Assembly: GCF_020102855.1 (NCBI RefSeq)
Contig: NZ_JADHZD010000002.1
Location: 338,969 to 402,968 of the forward strand
Reading direction: 5' to 3'
DNA from: Nocardioides lacusdianchii
GTDB taxonomy: Bacteria > Actinomycetota > Actinomycetes > Propionibacteriales > Nocardioidaceae
DNA: 64,000 bases
Part shown: positions 1 through 10,100 of the stretch, in pieces
Position numbering within the stretch: position 1 is the stretch's first letter
How the letters are laid out: each line of letters starts with the position of its first letter
Notes under the pieces: model-generated
Databases searched by the model: none
What the model was told of the DNA's origin: nothing
The model's input: only the letters and a program-made list of their open reading frames with translations
Program-made: the position numbers and the translations under genes

Positions 1-1
1 G

Positions 2-1189
2 GCCATCGACCAGCTCGCCGGATGCCCGGTGCCCGCCAGTGCCCTCGAGCCGCTGGTGCTCGCCGCGCGCGTGCGCGACTACGAGCCGTCCATGCTCGAC
101 GAGCTCACCGCCTCCGGCGAGGTCATCTGGACCGGCCATGCCCCGCTCCCGGGCAGTGACGGCTGGGTCAGCCTCCATCTCGCCGACCAGGCGCACCTCA
201 CCCTCCCCGAGGTCGAGGGCGACGAGCCGACGGGCGTGCAGCGCGCGGTGCTCGACCTGCTCGACGGTGGCGGTGCGTGGTTCTTCCGCCAGCTCGCCGA
301 CCGTGTCGGCTCCACCAGCGACGCCGAGCTCTCCACCGCCCTGTGGGACCTGGTCTGGCGCGGGCTGGTCACCAACGACACCCTCACCCCGCTCCGGGCG
401 CTGGTCCGCACCGGCACGCCCTCGCACCGCACCCGGCGTACGCCGCCCCGGCTGGGGCGCACCACCGGCGGCCGGATGCCGGCGCGCACCGGCCCGCCCG
501 AGACCGCCGGACGCTGGGCGCTGCTGCCCGAGCGGGACACCGACCCCACCCGCCGCGCCAAGGCCCGTGCCGAGCACCTCCTCGAGCGGCACGGCGTCGT
601 CACCCGCGGCGCGGTCGTCAGCGAGCGCGTCGCCGGGGGGTTCGCCGGGGTCTACAAGGTCCTCAGCGCCTTCGAGGACACCGGACGCTGCCGACGCGGC
701 TACTTCATCGAGGGCCTCGGCGCCGCGCAGTTCGGCAGCGCCGGCGCGATCGACCGGCTGCGCACCTTCGCCGAGCGCGCCAGCGCCACCGGCGGCGCCA
801 AGCCCGCGGTCGTCGCGCTCGCCGCGACCGACCCCGCCAACGTCTTCGGTGCCGCGCTCCCCTGGCCCGAGCCGCTCGACCCCGACCGCGCCGGACACCG
901 TCCAGGACGCAAGGCGGGAGCCCTCGTCGTCACCGTCGACGGCGACCTCACCGTCTACGTCGAGCGCGGCGGGCGCACGCTGCTGACGTGGACCGACGAC
1001 CCCGAGGTGCTCACCCCCGCGATGGCCGCACTGGCCGACGCCGCGCGCCGCGGAGCCCTCGGCAAGCTCACCGTCGAGAAGGTCGACGGACAGGCGCTGA
1101 TCGGAAACGGTGGCGAGACGCCGATCCGTGTGGCACTGTCAGCGGCCGGGTTCATCGCAACGCCGAAGGGGTTGAGACTGCGTGCCTGA
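2..1189 (+). CDS. lhr: Lhr-type ATP-dependent helicase, C-terminal part (5' end outside window)
   Basis: The reading frame is open from base 2 and gives the last 395 residues of a protein that normally has about 1500, so the helicase core lies upstream of the window. The visible part is the large C-terminal region of Lhr, including AIDQLAGCPVPASALE near the start and the closing GLRLRA. Lhr is a 3'-5' superfamily 2 helicase with a role in DNA repair. The stop codon overlaps the GTG start of the following nei gene by 8 bp, which implies translational coupling. The lhr-nei pairing is also found in mycobacteria and supports both calls. The internal GTG at base 29 is not the real start. Confidence 0.9.
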   Translation, partial: AIDQLAGCPVPASALEPLVLAARVRDYEPSMLDELTASGEVIWTGHAPLPGSDGWVSLHLADQAHLTLPEVEGDEPTGVQRAVLDLLDGGGAWFFRQLADRVGSTSDAELSTALWDLVWRGLVTNDTLTPLRALVRTGTPSHRTRRTPPRLGRTTGGRMPARTGPPETAGRWALLPERDTDPTRRAKARAEHLLERHGVVTRGAVVSERVAGGFAGVYKVLSAFEDTGRCRRGYFIEGLGAAQFGSAGAIDRLRTFAERASATGGAKPAVVALAATDPANVFGAALPWPEPLDPDRAGHRPGRKAGALVVTVDGDLTVYVERGGRTLLTWTDDPEVLTPAMAALADAARRGALGKLTVEKVDGQALIGNGGETPIRVALSAAGFIATPKGLRLRA

Positions 1190-1976
1190 GGGTGACACCG
1201 TCTGGCGCGCTGCCGCCAAGCTCGACCGCGCCCTCACCGGCCACCGGCTGACGATCTCCGACTTCCGGGTGCCCGGCTACGCCACCTGGGACCTCACCGG
1301 TGGCACCGTGATCCGCACCCTGGCGCGCGGCAAGCACCTGCTCACGCGCATCGACGCGGACCGCGCCTGGACGCTCCACACGCACCTCAAGATGGAGGGC
1401 TCCTGGCACGTCTACCCCGAGGGCGAGAAGTGGCGCCGCCCCGCCGAGCAGGTGCGCGTCGTGCTCGGCATCGAGTCCCGCAAGGCCGTCGGGTTCTCCC
1501 TCGGCATCGTCGAGATCGTGCCCCGCCACGACGAGGCAGCGCTCGTCGCCCACCTCGGCCCCGACCTCCTGGGCCCCGACTGGGACGAGGAGCGCGCCCT
1601 GCACAACCTCCGGGGAGAGCCCACGAGGCCGATCGGCCAGGCGCTGCTCGACCAGCGCAACCTCGCCGGCGTCGGCAACATGTACATGGCCGAGCTGTGC
1701 TTCACCAGCGGCATCCACCCGGCGACGCCGCTGCGCCAGGTGGGCGACCTCCCCCGCCTGGTGCGTCGCGCCAAGCAGATGCTCGAGGTCAACAAGGAGC
1801 GCGCGATCCAGACCACCACGGGCGACCTGCGCCCGCGCGAGCGGATGTGGGTCTACCGCCGCGACACCTCACCCTGCCGGCGCTGCGAGACGCCGATCCG
1901 CGTGGACATGTTCGGCGAGCCGGGCCGTGAGCGGGCGGCCTACTGGTGCCCCAGTTGCCAGCCGGCTGACTTCTGA
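1182..1976 (+). CDS. nei: Endonuclease VIII (Nei-family DNA glycosylase/AP lyase)
   Basis: The 264-residue protein begins PEGDTVWR after the initiator. In this family the N-terminal proline is the Schiff-base nucleophile and the adjacent glutamate is catalytic. The middle contains the helix-two-turn-helix segment around LLDQRNLAGVGNMY. The C-terminus carries a zinc finger with paired cysteines, CRRC and CPSC. It excises oxidised pyrimidines and cleaves the AP site in base excision repair. The GTG start lies inside the end of lhr, so the two genes are probably co-translated. Length and motifs are typical and nothing appears to be missing. Confidence 0.93.
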   Translation: MPEGDTVWRAAAKLDRALTGHRLTISDFRVPGYATWDLTGGTVIRTLARGKHLLTRIDADRAWTLHTHLKMEGSWHVYPEGEKWRRPAEQVRVVLGIESRKAVGFSLGIVEIVPRHDEAALVAHLGPDLLGPDWDEERALHNLRGEPTRPIGQALLDQRNLAGVGNMYMAELCFTSGIHPATPLRQVGDLPRLVRRAKQMLEVNKERAIQTTTGDLRPRERMWVYRRDTSPCRRCETPIRVDMFGEPGRERAAYWCPSCQPADF

Positions 1977-1992
1977 CCGAGAGCCGGACGCC

Positions 1993-2301
1993 TCAGGCGG
2001 CGGAGGCGACCACGTCGCCGGAGCGGCGTACGGCCGTGATGGGCGTCGTGACGATCGCGAGCGCGGCCTCCTCGACGGCCACCGCGTCGGCGACGTCGCG
2101 CAGCACCTCGGACAGCGGCAGGTCCATCGCCTGGCACAGCGAGGCGAGCAGCTCCGAGGACGCTTCCTTCTGGCCGCGCTCGATCTCGGAGATGTAGCCC
2201 AGGCTGACCCGGGCCTCGGCGGAGAGCTCGCGCAGGGTCATCCCGCGCTGCATCCGCGCACCGCGCAGCACGTCACCGAGCAGACGTCGGAAGAGCACCA
2301 T
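1993..2301 (-). CDS. clgR: ClgR-type XRE/Cro-family transcriptional regulator
   Basis: This 102-residue protein has a helix-turn-helix at about residues 9-65, with the stretch [20 protein letters not shown] typical of actinobacterial ClgR. ClgR activates clp protease genes and stress functions in Streptomyces, Corynebacterium and Mycobacterium. The ATG at 2299-2301 was chosen because the preceding in-frame sequence lies within the end of cinA in another frame and has no family similarity. Its place just downstream of cinA in a ftsK-rimO-pgsA-cinA type neighbourhood is conserved in actinobacteria. The short acidic tail ends in a double Ala rather than the classic degradation tag LAA. Confidence 0.88.
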   Translation of the reverse strand: MVLFRRLLGDVLRGARMQRGMTLRELSAEARVSLGYISEIERGQKEASSELLASLCQAMDLPLSEVLRDVADAVAVEEAALAIVTTPITAVRRSGDVVASAA

Positions 2302-2345
2302 GCGCGAGTCCTTACTCTGGTCGAGGCAGGTCGTGAGGTCCAACG

Positions 2346-2837
2346 CTACCCGAGGGCTCCTTCTTCCCGCAGGTGGTCCACCAGGAGGGCCAGCACGGCC
2401 TCGCACGTGGCCTGCCGGATCATCAGCCGGTCCCCGCGCAGCTCGAGCCGGTGGGCGGCCACCAGGCCCGGGCCGGCGAGCGCCACCCACACCGTCCCGA
2501 CGGACTGCCCCTCCTGCTCGTCGGGACCGGCGACACCGGTCGTGGCGAGCCCCCACGTGGCGTCCAGCCGGGCGCGTACGCCGCACGCCATCGCCTCCGC
2601 GCACTCCTGCGACACGACCCCGTGCTGCTCCACCAGGTCGGCCGGCACGTCGAGGGCCGAGACCTTGATCCGGGTGGCGTAGGAGACCACGCCACCGACG
2701 AAGCTCCGCGAGGCACCGGGCACGTCGGTGAGCAGGGCTGCGAGCAGCCCGCCCGTCAACGACTCGGCCGTCGCGACGGTCTCGCCGCGCCGGGCCAGCG
2801 AGTCCAGCACGCGCACGGCGATCGACGGCTCCCACAT
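2346..2837 (-). CDS. cinA: CinA-like nicotinamide-nucleotide amidohydrolase (PncC domain only)
   Basis: The 163-residue protein matches the stand-alone C-terminal domain of CinA. The characteristic [15 protein letters not shown] lies near the N-terminus and [12 protein letters not shown] near the middle. This domain deamidates nicotinamide mononucleotide in pyridine-nucleotide salvage; the N-terminal CinA domain is absent, as is usual in actinobacteria. The ATG at 2835-2837 is preceded at 7 nt by TAGTGT (minus strand), a good -10 hexamer, so the mRNA may be leaderless. The start codon is only 18 bp from that of the divergent GH15 gene, so this promoter overlaps the beginning of that gene. clgR follows 44 bp downstream. 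Confidence 0.9.
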   Translation of the reverse strand: MWEPSIAVRVLDSLARRGETVATAESLTGGLLAALLTDVPGASRSFVGGVVSYATRIKVSALDVPADLVEQHGVVSQECAEAMACGVRARLDATWGLATTGVAGPDEQEGQSVGTVWVALAGPGLVAAHRLELRGDRLMIRQATCEAVLALLVDHLREEGALG

Positions 2838-2855
2838 GTCAGCGACACTAGCGGC

Positions 2856-4622
2856 ATGGCACTCCCCATCGAGGACTATGCGCTCATCGGCGATCGCGGC
2901 ACCGCGGCCTTGGTCGGCAAGGACGGCTCGATCGACTGGCTGTGCCTGCCCCGCTTCGACTCCCCCGCCTGCTTCGCCGCGTTGCTGGGCACCGAGGAGC
3001 ACGGCCGCTGGCTGCTCGCCCCCGCCGAGGAGGTCGTCGCCACCAGCCGACGCTACGTCGACGGGACGGCGCTGCTGGAGACCACCTTCACGACCGCCGA
3101 CGGCGAGCTGGTGCTGCTGGACGTGATGCCGACCGGTGACGGGCGCGCGGACGTCGTACGCCGTCTCACCTGCACGCGCGGCACCGTGCGGGTGCGGCAC
3201 GACTGGGTCGTGCGCACCGACTACGGCAAGGTGCGGCCGTGGGTGCGCCACGAGCAGGCGCACGACGAGGACGTGGTCATCGCCGTCGCCGGACCCGACA
3301 TGTTCGTGCTGCGGGGACCGCGCCTGCCCCACGGCCACGCCGGCCACCACCGCGACGAGTTCGACCTGTCGGCCGGCGAGACCCTGACCTACTCGATGAC
3401 GTGGGCACGGTCGTGGCGCGAGGTCCCGGCGCCCCTGGGGCTCACCGAGCGCATCGAGGCGACCACGGCCCACCAGCGGGCGTGGTCGGAGCGCTGCCCG
3501 GACGACGTGCCGCACGCCGACCTCGTCCGCCGCAGCCTGCTGACGCTGATGTTGATGACGCACGCCGAGACCGGTGGCATCGTCGCGGCGCCGACGACGT
3601 CGCTCCCGGAGGACTTCGGGGGCGAGCGCAACTGGGACTACCGCTTCTGCTGGCTGCGCGACGCCGCGCTCACGCTCGAGTCGCTGCTGGGCGCGGGCTA
3701 CGACACCGAGGCGCTCGCGTGGCGGGGCTGGCTGCTGCGCGCGGTCGCCGGCGACCCGGCGGACCTGCAGATCATGTACACCGTCGACGGAGGCCGCCAG
3801 CTGCCCGAGATGGAGCTGCCGCACCTGCCCGGCTACGCCGACAGCCTGCCCGTGCGCATCGGCAACGGCGCGGTGTGCCAACGGCAGAACGACGTGCTCG
3901 GCGAGGTGATGATCGCCCTCGAGCTCGCACGAGAGGCGGGCCTGCACGAGAGCGCGAACTCGTGGGCCCTGCAGCGGGCGCTGGTCGACGACCTGGCCGA
4001 GCACTGGGACGAGCCCGACAACGGCCTGTGGGAGATCCGCGGCCCGCAACGCCACTTCACCCACTCCCGCGTCATGGTCTGGGCCGCCTTCGACCGCGCG
4101 ATCCGCGCGGTGGAGGAGCACGGGCTGGAGGGACCGGTGGAGCGCTGGCGCGAGCTGCGTGACCGGGTCCGCGACGAGGTGCTCGACAAGGGCTACGACG
4201 AGGAGCGGGGCACCTTCACCCAGCACTACGACACCGCCGAGGTCGATGCCTCGCTGCTCACCATCCCCCTCGTCGGCTTCCTGCCGCCCGACGACCCGCG
4301 GGTGCTCGGCACGATCGACGCCGTCACTGAGGACCTGATGCGCGACGGCCTGCTGCTGCGCTACCGCACCGTCTCGGGGGTGGACGGCCTGAGCGGCGAC
4401 GAGCACCCGTTCCTCGCCTGCTCCTTCTGGCTGGTCTCCGCGCTCGCGGCCGCGGGACGTCGCCCGGAGGCCGAGGAGCTGATGGGGCGCCTGTGCGGCC
4501 TGGCCAACGACGTAGGACTGCTCTCGGAGGAGTACGACGTCGCGCAGGCCCGGATGGCCGGCAACTTCCCGCAGGCCTTCAGCCACCTCACGCTGGTGCA
4601 GGCGGCGCTCTCCCTGCGCTGA
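2856..4622 (+). CDS. Glycoside hydrolase family 15 protein (glucoamylase/trehalase-like)
   Basis: This 588-residue cytoplasmic protein has the two-part structure of GH15 enzymes: an N-terminal beta-sandwich (to about residue 220) beginning with PIEDYALIGDRGTAALVG, then an alpha/alpha barrel. The barrel contains NWDYRFCWLRDA at about residue 259 and LLSEEYD close to the C-terminus, in the region of the second catalytic acid. Mycobacterial relatives hydrolyse trehalose and others act on alpha-glucans, so the substrate is not fixed by sequence alone. There is no signal peptide. The ATG at 2856 gives the conserved N-terminus; the longer upstream open frame is antisense to cinA and was rejected. 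Confidence 0.88.
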   Translation: MALPIEDYALIGDRGTAALVGKDGSIDWLCLPRFDSPACFAALLGTEEHGRWLLAPAEEVVATSRRYVDGTALLETTFTTADGELVLLDVMPTGDGRADVVRRLTCTRGTVRVRHDWVVRTDYGKVRPWVRHEQAHDEDVVIAVAGPDMFVLRGPRLPHGHAGHHRDEFDLSAGETLTYSMTWARSWREVPAPLGLTERIEATTAHQRAWSERCPDDVPHADLVRRSLLTLMLMTHAETGGIVAAPTTSLPEDFGGERNWDYRFCWLRDAALTLESLLGAGYDTEALAWRGWLLRAVAGDPADLQIMYTVDGGRQLPEMELPHLPGYADSLPVRIGNGAVCQRQNDVLGEVMIALELAREAGLHESANSWALQRALVDDLAEHWDEPDNGLWEIRGPQRHFTHSRVMVWAAFDRAIRAVEEHGLEGPVERWRELRDRVRDEVLDKGYDEERGTFTQHYDTAEVDASLLTIPLVGFLPPDDPRVLGTIDAVTEDLMRDGLLLRYRTVSGVDGLSGDEHPFLACSFWLVSALAAAGRRPEAEELMGRLCGLANDVGLLSEEYDVAQARMAGNFPQAFSHLTLVQAALSLR

Positions 4623-4626
4623 CATG

Positions 4627-4664
4627 CCTGAGGCCCGACCACCTCGCGGTGACCGGGCCTCAGG
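4627..4664. terminator. Bidirectional stem-loop terminator between convergent genes
   Basis: A perfect 11-bp inverted repeat (CCTGAGGCCCG at 4627-4637 and its complement at 4654-4664) lies between the stop of the GH15 gene and the stop of the 5'-nucleotidase gene. It has no long T tract, which is usual at high GC. It can serve both strands. Confidence 0.75.
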
Positions 4665-4687
4665 ACTGGTGTGTCAGGTGCGCGTGA

Positions 4688-7018
4688 TCAGTTGCGCGTG
4701 ACCTTGATCCGGATGACCTGCTTGTCGCCACGGATCTTGCGGTTGCCCAGGTAGGACACCACGATCTTCTTCTTGCCGGTCTTGGCGAAGCGATCCAGGC
4801 GCAGGAACGCCTTGCCCTTCTTGAGCTTGACCTTGTAGGTCTTGCCGCCTGCCTTGACCTTGACCTTGCCCGTCACCTTGGAGATGCCGAACGCCGAGGC
4901 CTTGATCTTGACCCGGGTGCGGGTCTCGCCGCGGACGATGCGACCGGGCTTGGTGCGGGCCTTGAGCACGCCCTTGGCCTTGCGCACCTCGATCGGCAGC
5001 GAGAACGTCGTGCCGGTCGTCGGGCCCGTGAAGGTCAGCAGCTGCTTGCCGGTGCGGGTCTTGCCCTTGAGCTTGACGTCGACGGCGCTGCGGCCGCTCT
5101 CGTCGAACGGCGTCGGGTCGACGGTGTTGTCGACCGGCGTCGGGTTGAGCGTCCGGTCGCCGACCTTGACGTTGAGGAACGCGTCCTTGGCGTCGAACGC
5201 GGCGGTCATCGCGAGCGAGGACAGCTTGAGCTCGACGTCCTGGCCGATGCGGTAGAAGCGCGGCTTGTCGGCCGGCCACGTGACGCCCACCTGGCGCTGG
5301 TCGCGCTTGACGGCGAGCGGCGTCTTGCTGGCGAACGCGGCCATGTAGTCGACCATCGCCTGGAGGTCCACCTTGCCGGTGTCGCGGCGGGCGGTGCCCT
5401 TGGCGAACTCGCGGAAGTTGTCACCACCGGAGGCGAGGAAGGAGTTCACCGTGACGGAGTAGGTCGTCGCGAGCTCGATCGCCTTGCCGTTGAGCGACAT
5501 GCCCGTGACGCGGTCGCCCTCGGGGCGGGTCGCGTCGTAGGTGGCGAGGAAGCCCTCGGACGTGCCGAGCCGCAGGAACGGGCGGCTCGGGACGGCGCCC
5601 TTGTCGTCGCGCTGCCACTGCTGCTCGAGCACGGTCTTGATCTGCGCGCCCGTCATCTTCATGTTGAAGAGCGTGTTGGCGAACGGCTGGACCACCGCGG
5701 CCTGCTTGTAGGTCAGCGTGGCGGGGTAGCCGCTGGCGTTGTTGCCGACCATGTCCTGGCGGAGACCACCGGGGTTCATGAACGCGATCTGCGCCGCGCC
5801 TGCCTCCGGGGTGCTGGTCGCCCAGCGCTGCACCTCGGCCACGAGGTTGCCCAGGGTCGACTCGCCACCGCGGTTCTCGGTGGTGCCGTCCGTGAGGCGG
5901 GCACGACCGAAGGGGCCGCCGAGCTTGCCGAGCTCGACCGCGCCGAGGACGTCGGCGCGTGCGACGGCCGCGTCCACGATCGTCTTGACCTCGGCCTTCT
6001 TGTCGATCGCTGCTTGGTCGGTCAGCGGGAGCGACGACGCGGCGACGATCGCGTTGGTCTTGACAGTGACCTCGTCAGTGTCGGGGTCGACGGTGAAGAC
6101 CAGCTGGTTGAGGTTCGTGCCGTACTGGCCCGACGAGACGACCGGACGACCGTTGATCTCGTGGTTGTAGGCCAGGTGCGTGTGGCCGGAGATGATCGCG
6201 CTGACATCGCCGTCGACGCCGTTGACGATCCGGCTGAACGGGTTGTCGTTGGTGCTGGCGTCGGCGATCGCCGTCGACGGGGCACCCTCGTGGACGAGGA
6301 GCACGACCATGTCGGCGCCGTCGGCCTTGAGCCGGTCGGCCGCAGCGTTGGTCTCGGCGACGATGCTGGAGACCTTGACGTCGTTGATGCCGGCCGGGCT
6401 CACCAGCGAGGAGAGCTCTTCGGTGACTCCACCGATGAAGCCGACCTCCACACCGCCCACCGTGGTGGTCCAGGTGCCGCCATCGGAGCTGTCGTTGGCG
6501 TCGGGGGTGCGCGCGGTGATGTCGGGCAGCGCGTAGGAGCTGTCGGACTTCTTGCGCACGTTGGCGGCGATGTACTGCCACAGCGCGCCGCCGTAGGGGT
6601 TGGTGGTGGCGTCGAAGGGCGCCATCACGCGGTTGACGAGGTCGCCGTAGCCCTGGTCGAACTCGTGGTTGCCGGCCGCCGAGACGTCGAGGCCGGCCGC
6701 GTTGAGCGCGTCGAGGGTGGGCTTGTCCTGCTGGATGAAGGACTCGAAGGTGGAGGCCCCGATGAGGTCGCCTGCTGCGGCGAAGATCGTGTTGGGGTTG
6801 GTGGACTCGAGCTGGGCGACCGCGCCGGCGAACTGCGCGGCACCCGCCTCGGAGCCGTTGGCGAGCAGACGACCGTGGAAGTCGTTCGTCGCTAGGATCT
6901 GGATGTCGACAGGAGCGGCCTGCGCGGGACTCGCCGTGATGACGGCGAGCGGCGCGGCGACCAGCCCTGTGAGGGTGGCGGCAAGGGCGACCTTGCGACC
7001 GGATCGTGATGCTGACAC
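4688..7018 (-). CDS. Secreted bifunctional metallophosphatase/5'-nucleotidase (UshA-like)
   Basis: The 776-residue protein starts with a Sec signal peptide ending around SPAQA. A calcineurin-like phosphoesterase domain follows with the metal motifs NDFHG, GNHEFD and GHTH, and then a 5'-nucleotidase C-terminal domain around NPGGLRQDM to NSFLASGGDNF. The last roughly 170 residues form a lysine-rich Ig-like domain with GGKTYKVKLKKGKA. It should hydrolyse nucleotides outside the cell for phosphate and nucleoside recovery. GTG at 7016-7018 is preferred because GAAAGG lies 7 nt upstream; a TTG five codons further up would place that ribosome site inside the gene. It is separated from the nuclease gene upstream by two terminators, so it is its own transcription unit. 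Confidence 0.88.
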   Translation of the reverse strand: MSASRSGRKVALAATLTGLVAAPLAVITASPAQAAPVDIQILATNDFHGRLLANGSEAGAAQFAGAVAQLESTNPNTIFAAAGDLIGASTFESFIQQDKPTLDALNAAGLDVSAAGNHEFDQGYGDLVNRVMAPFDATTNPYGGALWQYIAANVRKKSDSSYALPDITARTPDANDSSDGGTWTTTVGGVEVGFIGGVTEELSSLVSPAGINDVKVSSIVAETNAAADRLKADGADMVVLLVHEGAPSTAIADASTNDNPFSRIVNGVDGDVSAIISGHTHLAYNHEINGRPVVSSGQYGTNLNQLVFTVDPDTDEVTVKTNAIVAASSLPLTDQAAIDKKAEVKTIVDAAVARADVLGAVELGKLGGPFGRARLTDGTTENRGGESTLGNLVAEVQRWATSTPEAGAAQIAFMNPGGLRQDMVGNNASGYPATLTYKQAAVVQPFANTLFNMKMTGAQIKTVLEQQWQRDDKGAVPSRPFLRLGTSEGFLATYDATRPEGDRVTGMSLNGKAIELATTYSVTVNSFLASGGDNFREFAKGTARRDTGKVDLQAMVDYMAAFASKTPLAVKRDQRQVGVTWPADKPRFYRIGQDVELKLSSLAMTAAFDAKDAFLNVKVGDRTLNPTPVDNTVDPTPFDESGRSAVDVKLKGKTRTGKQLLTFTGPTTGTTFSLPIEVRKAKGVLKARTKPGRIVRGETRTRVKIKASAFGISKVTGKVKVKAGGKTYKVKLKKGKAFLRLDRFAKTGKKKIVVSYLGNRKIRGDKQVIRIKVTRN

Positions 7019-7040
7019 GAAGTGGCCTTTCTTCAATGTG

Positions 7041-7056
7041 TGTGAGTCGGATCACC
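7041..7056 (-). promoter_or_regulatory. Crp/GlxR-like palindrome at the 5'-nucleotidase promoter
   Basis: The plus strand reads TGTGA-N6-TCACC, matching nine of ten positions of the Crp-family consensus TGTGA-N6-TCACA. On the coding strand the hexamer TAGGGT (7059-7054) fits a -10 box and overlaps the site by 3 nt, which would favour repression. The start codon lies 22 bp further on. Assignment to Crp is an inference from sequence only. Confidence 0.45.
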
Positions 7057-7059
7057 CTA

Positions 7060-7085
7060 GCCCCGACCGCCGGAGCGGTCGGGGC
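7060..7085. terminator. Stem-loop terminator, distal of a tandem pair
   Basis: An 11-bp perfect stem (GCCCCGACCGC with its complement) closes a 4-nt CGGA loop. It is the second terminator after the nuclease gene and lies just upstream of the 5'-nucleotidase promoter. Confidence 0.7.
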
Positions 7086-7100
7086 CAGGGACGTTGCGGT

Positions 7101-7132
7101 CGGGCGGCCAGCCCGAGATGGCTGGCCGCCCG
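7101..7132. terminator. Stem-loop terminator, proximal of a tandem pair
   Basis: A 13-bp perfect stem (CGGGCGGCCAGCC with its complement) closes a 6-nt loop. It sits 24 bp past the stop codon of the nuclease gene, which reads toward lower coordinates. Confidence 0.75.
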
Positions 7133-7156
7133 CAGTCGGTGGTCAGAGCGGCTACG

Positions 7157-10100
7157 TCACCGCCCGTCCACCTCGATGCTGACGATGACAGTGGCGGCCT
7201 TCGTGTAGGCATCCCCGAAGTAGGACACTGCTGCGTCGTAGGTGCCCGGCTTCTTGAACTTCTTGAGCTCGACCACGGCCCTGCCGTTGGTCAACGACGC
7301 CCGGTATGTGCGGCCGTCGACCGCTACCAGGACGGTGCCGGTCGGCGTGAGGCCGTCGGCGGTCACGGTCACCACGACCTCGGCCGTGGTGTTCTTCGCC
7401 ACGACCTGCTCCGGCCTCACCTCGGTCGAGATGGTGGCCGACGCACGCGTCACCGTGACCGACACAGATCCGGTCGATGCCTCGTGCCACTCGTCTCCGG
7501 AGTAGGTGATCGTCAGCTCGTGCGTGCCGATGGGCAGCGCCTTGGCGGCAAGCGTGACGGTCGCAGCACCGGATGCCAGCGTGGCCGACCCCAGCGCGTC
7601 CCCGTCCTTGGTCACCGTCACGGAGCCCGTCGCGGTGGACGGCAGCACCTCGATCGACACCGACCCCTCCGAGCCGTACTCGACCGGCGCCGCCGATCCG
7701 GTGACGGTGGTGCTCACCGGCTGGCGCTCCGTCACGTTGATCCCCACGATCTCGGGGCTGTGGTCGGAGGACCGGAAGGGGGTGGGCGCGTAGAGGTTGG
7801 TCACGTTGCTGTTGAAGCGGGAGTACTCGTAGTAGACCGACTCCGACCCGTTGATCTCCCACACGTCGACCGCGTTGACGTCGTCGAAGGCCGCCTCGTT
7901 CGCAAGCACGTGGTCGAGCGAGCCGACCATGCCGTCGAAGTTGTAGGTCTCCTCGTCGGGGTCGCTGGTCGACTCCAAGTTCGCATAGCCCGCTGCGTTG
8001 AGGACCTGGATCGGGTCCTCCTCGGAGTAGGCGTTGAAGTCACCTGCGAGGAAGACGCGCGAGATGCCGCGAGCGGTCTTGAACTCGTCGGCGAAGGTCA
8101 CCAGGCTCTCGGCCTGTGCGATGCGCTGGTCGTTGGCGTTGCCCTGACCGAAGGGGTCCGGGTTGCCAGACCCCTTGGACTTGAAGTGGTTGACGATGAC
8201 CGCGAACGCGTCCGCGTCAGCCGTCCCGACCTGCTTGAAGGCCTGGGCGAGCGGCTCACGGGCGTCCTCGAACGCCTCGCCGGATGCGGACTCGTCGCTC
8301 AGGACGACCGAGTCGCCGACGAGCGCGACGTTGCCGGGCTTGTAGATGAAGCCGTTGCGGATGACGTCCTGCTCGGCGAGCGTCGGCAGCGTAGCTGGCG
8401 ACGCGACGGCCGCCCAGGTGCCGGCGCCGGCGTCGTCGTTGAGGGCCGCGACGAGCTCGTTGATGGCGAAGTCACGGTTCTTGCCGAACTTCACCGAGTT
8501 CTCGAGCTCCTCCAGGGAGACGATGTCGGCGTCGGCGGTGTTGATCGCCGCGACGATCTTGTCCTGCTGGCGCTGGAGGTTCACGTCGTTGGCGGCGCCG
8601 CGGGGCCCGTTCGGGTTGCACTGGTTGTTGGTGATCGGGTTGCCCGCACGGTCGTTGTAGAACGTGCAGGTGCCGAGGCCCGAGCTCACGAACTCCTCAC
8701 CCGTGGTCGGGAAGTAGTTCAGCACGTTGAACGTCGCGAGCTTGACGTCGCCGCCGACGTCCTGGGGGGCCAGGTTGTCCGCGCGGGTCTGCTCGACGTC
8801 GATCTGGCCGGTGGGGTCACCGACGATCTGCGACTGGGGCAGGATCCGCCAGGTGCCGAAGCCCTCGGTGAAGACGACCGGCTTCGGGAAGCTGATCTCC
8901 GCACCTACACGGACGCTGTGGTCCGCGGTGAACCACGGGAACGGCAGGTCCCTGTTCGCGCCCGAGGAGTAGGTCACGCTGGAGCCGTCGTCCATGACGA
9001 TGCGGTGCGCGTTGTTGTACTTCACACGCTCGGCGATGTCGGCGGTGGCCTGGGCGTCGACGACCTCGGTCGGGGTGACCAGGGGCATGTCGCTGTTGGC
9101 CGCGACACCGATCTCGCCGCGGAAGGCGCTGGAGAAGGACGTGCCCTGCCAGAACGGGCTGCCGTCGTAGACGTCGGTGGCAGTCCACGGGGCGGTCGGC
9201 TGGAAGAGCTCGCTCTCGGCGACCTCACGAGCGGTGTTGAGCGCGGCGGCCTCGAGGCACGCGGTTCCGGGCAGCTCGCAGTCGGTGCCGGGGACCACGG
9301 TCTTCGGGGTCACGGTGCCGAGCGAGGGCGTGATCGCGACCACGCCGGACTGGGCGGCCACGATCTGGGTCTGGCCGGAGAACTCCGCCGCCTCGCCCGT
9401 GACCTCGACGGAATCGCCGACGGCCGGGTAGGTCGTGAAGCCGCTCGTGCCGCCGTAGACGAAGACGGCGTCGGAGGCGTCAGGGGTGTCGGCGCCCGGG
9501 GTCTGGATGTAGAAGCCGTTGAGGCCACCGGTCGGGAACGTCGCGGTGACGACGCCCTGGGTCTTGACGTCCTGGCCGAGGAGCGGGGTGGCCCCGCCGG
9601 TGCCCTGGACCTCGGCGATGGAGATGAGCGACGCCGCGGGAGCGACGGTGAGGGTGAAGGTCACGTCGTCGGTCGCCGCCGTCGGCGTCGCCGAGTCGGT
9701 GGCCGTCGCGGTCACGTCGAACGTGCCGTCCTCGGTCGGCGTGCCGGACACGGCGCCGCTGGCGTCAACGGTGACGCCGTCGGGGAGGCCGGTCGCCGCC
9801 CAGGTGTACGGCGAGGTGCCGCCCGTGGCCTGGAGCGTGAAGCCGGCGATGGGCTGGCCGACCTGACCGGACTTGGCGCCGGGCGAGGTGGCCTCGAGCG
9901 GGCCAGCGGTGGTGTCCGCGGCAGTCGGGCTCGGAGCTGCCAGCGCGAAGTCCGCAGTGTTGTTGTCCGTGTCGGCCGTGCGGTTGAGCGACTGGGTCGT
10001 GGTGGCTCCGGCGCTGGTGGCTGCGGTCTCGAAGCTCGTGGCGCCGGAGGCACCCACCATGTCGAGGACACCCGCGACGCCGGCCATGTTGCCGCCGGTC

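Noticed and set aside
7019..7036. TTG start for the 5'-nucleotidase at 7034-7036
   Set aside because: It would place the GAAAGG ribosome site inside the coding region; the GTG at 7018 is better spaced and gives a normal signal peptide.
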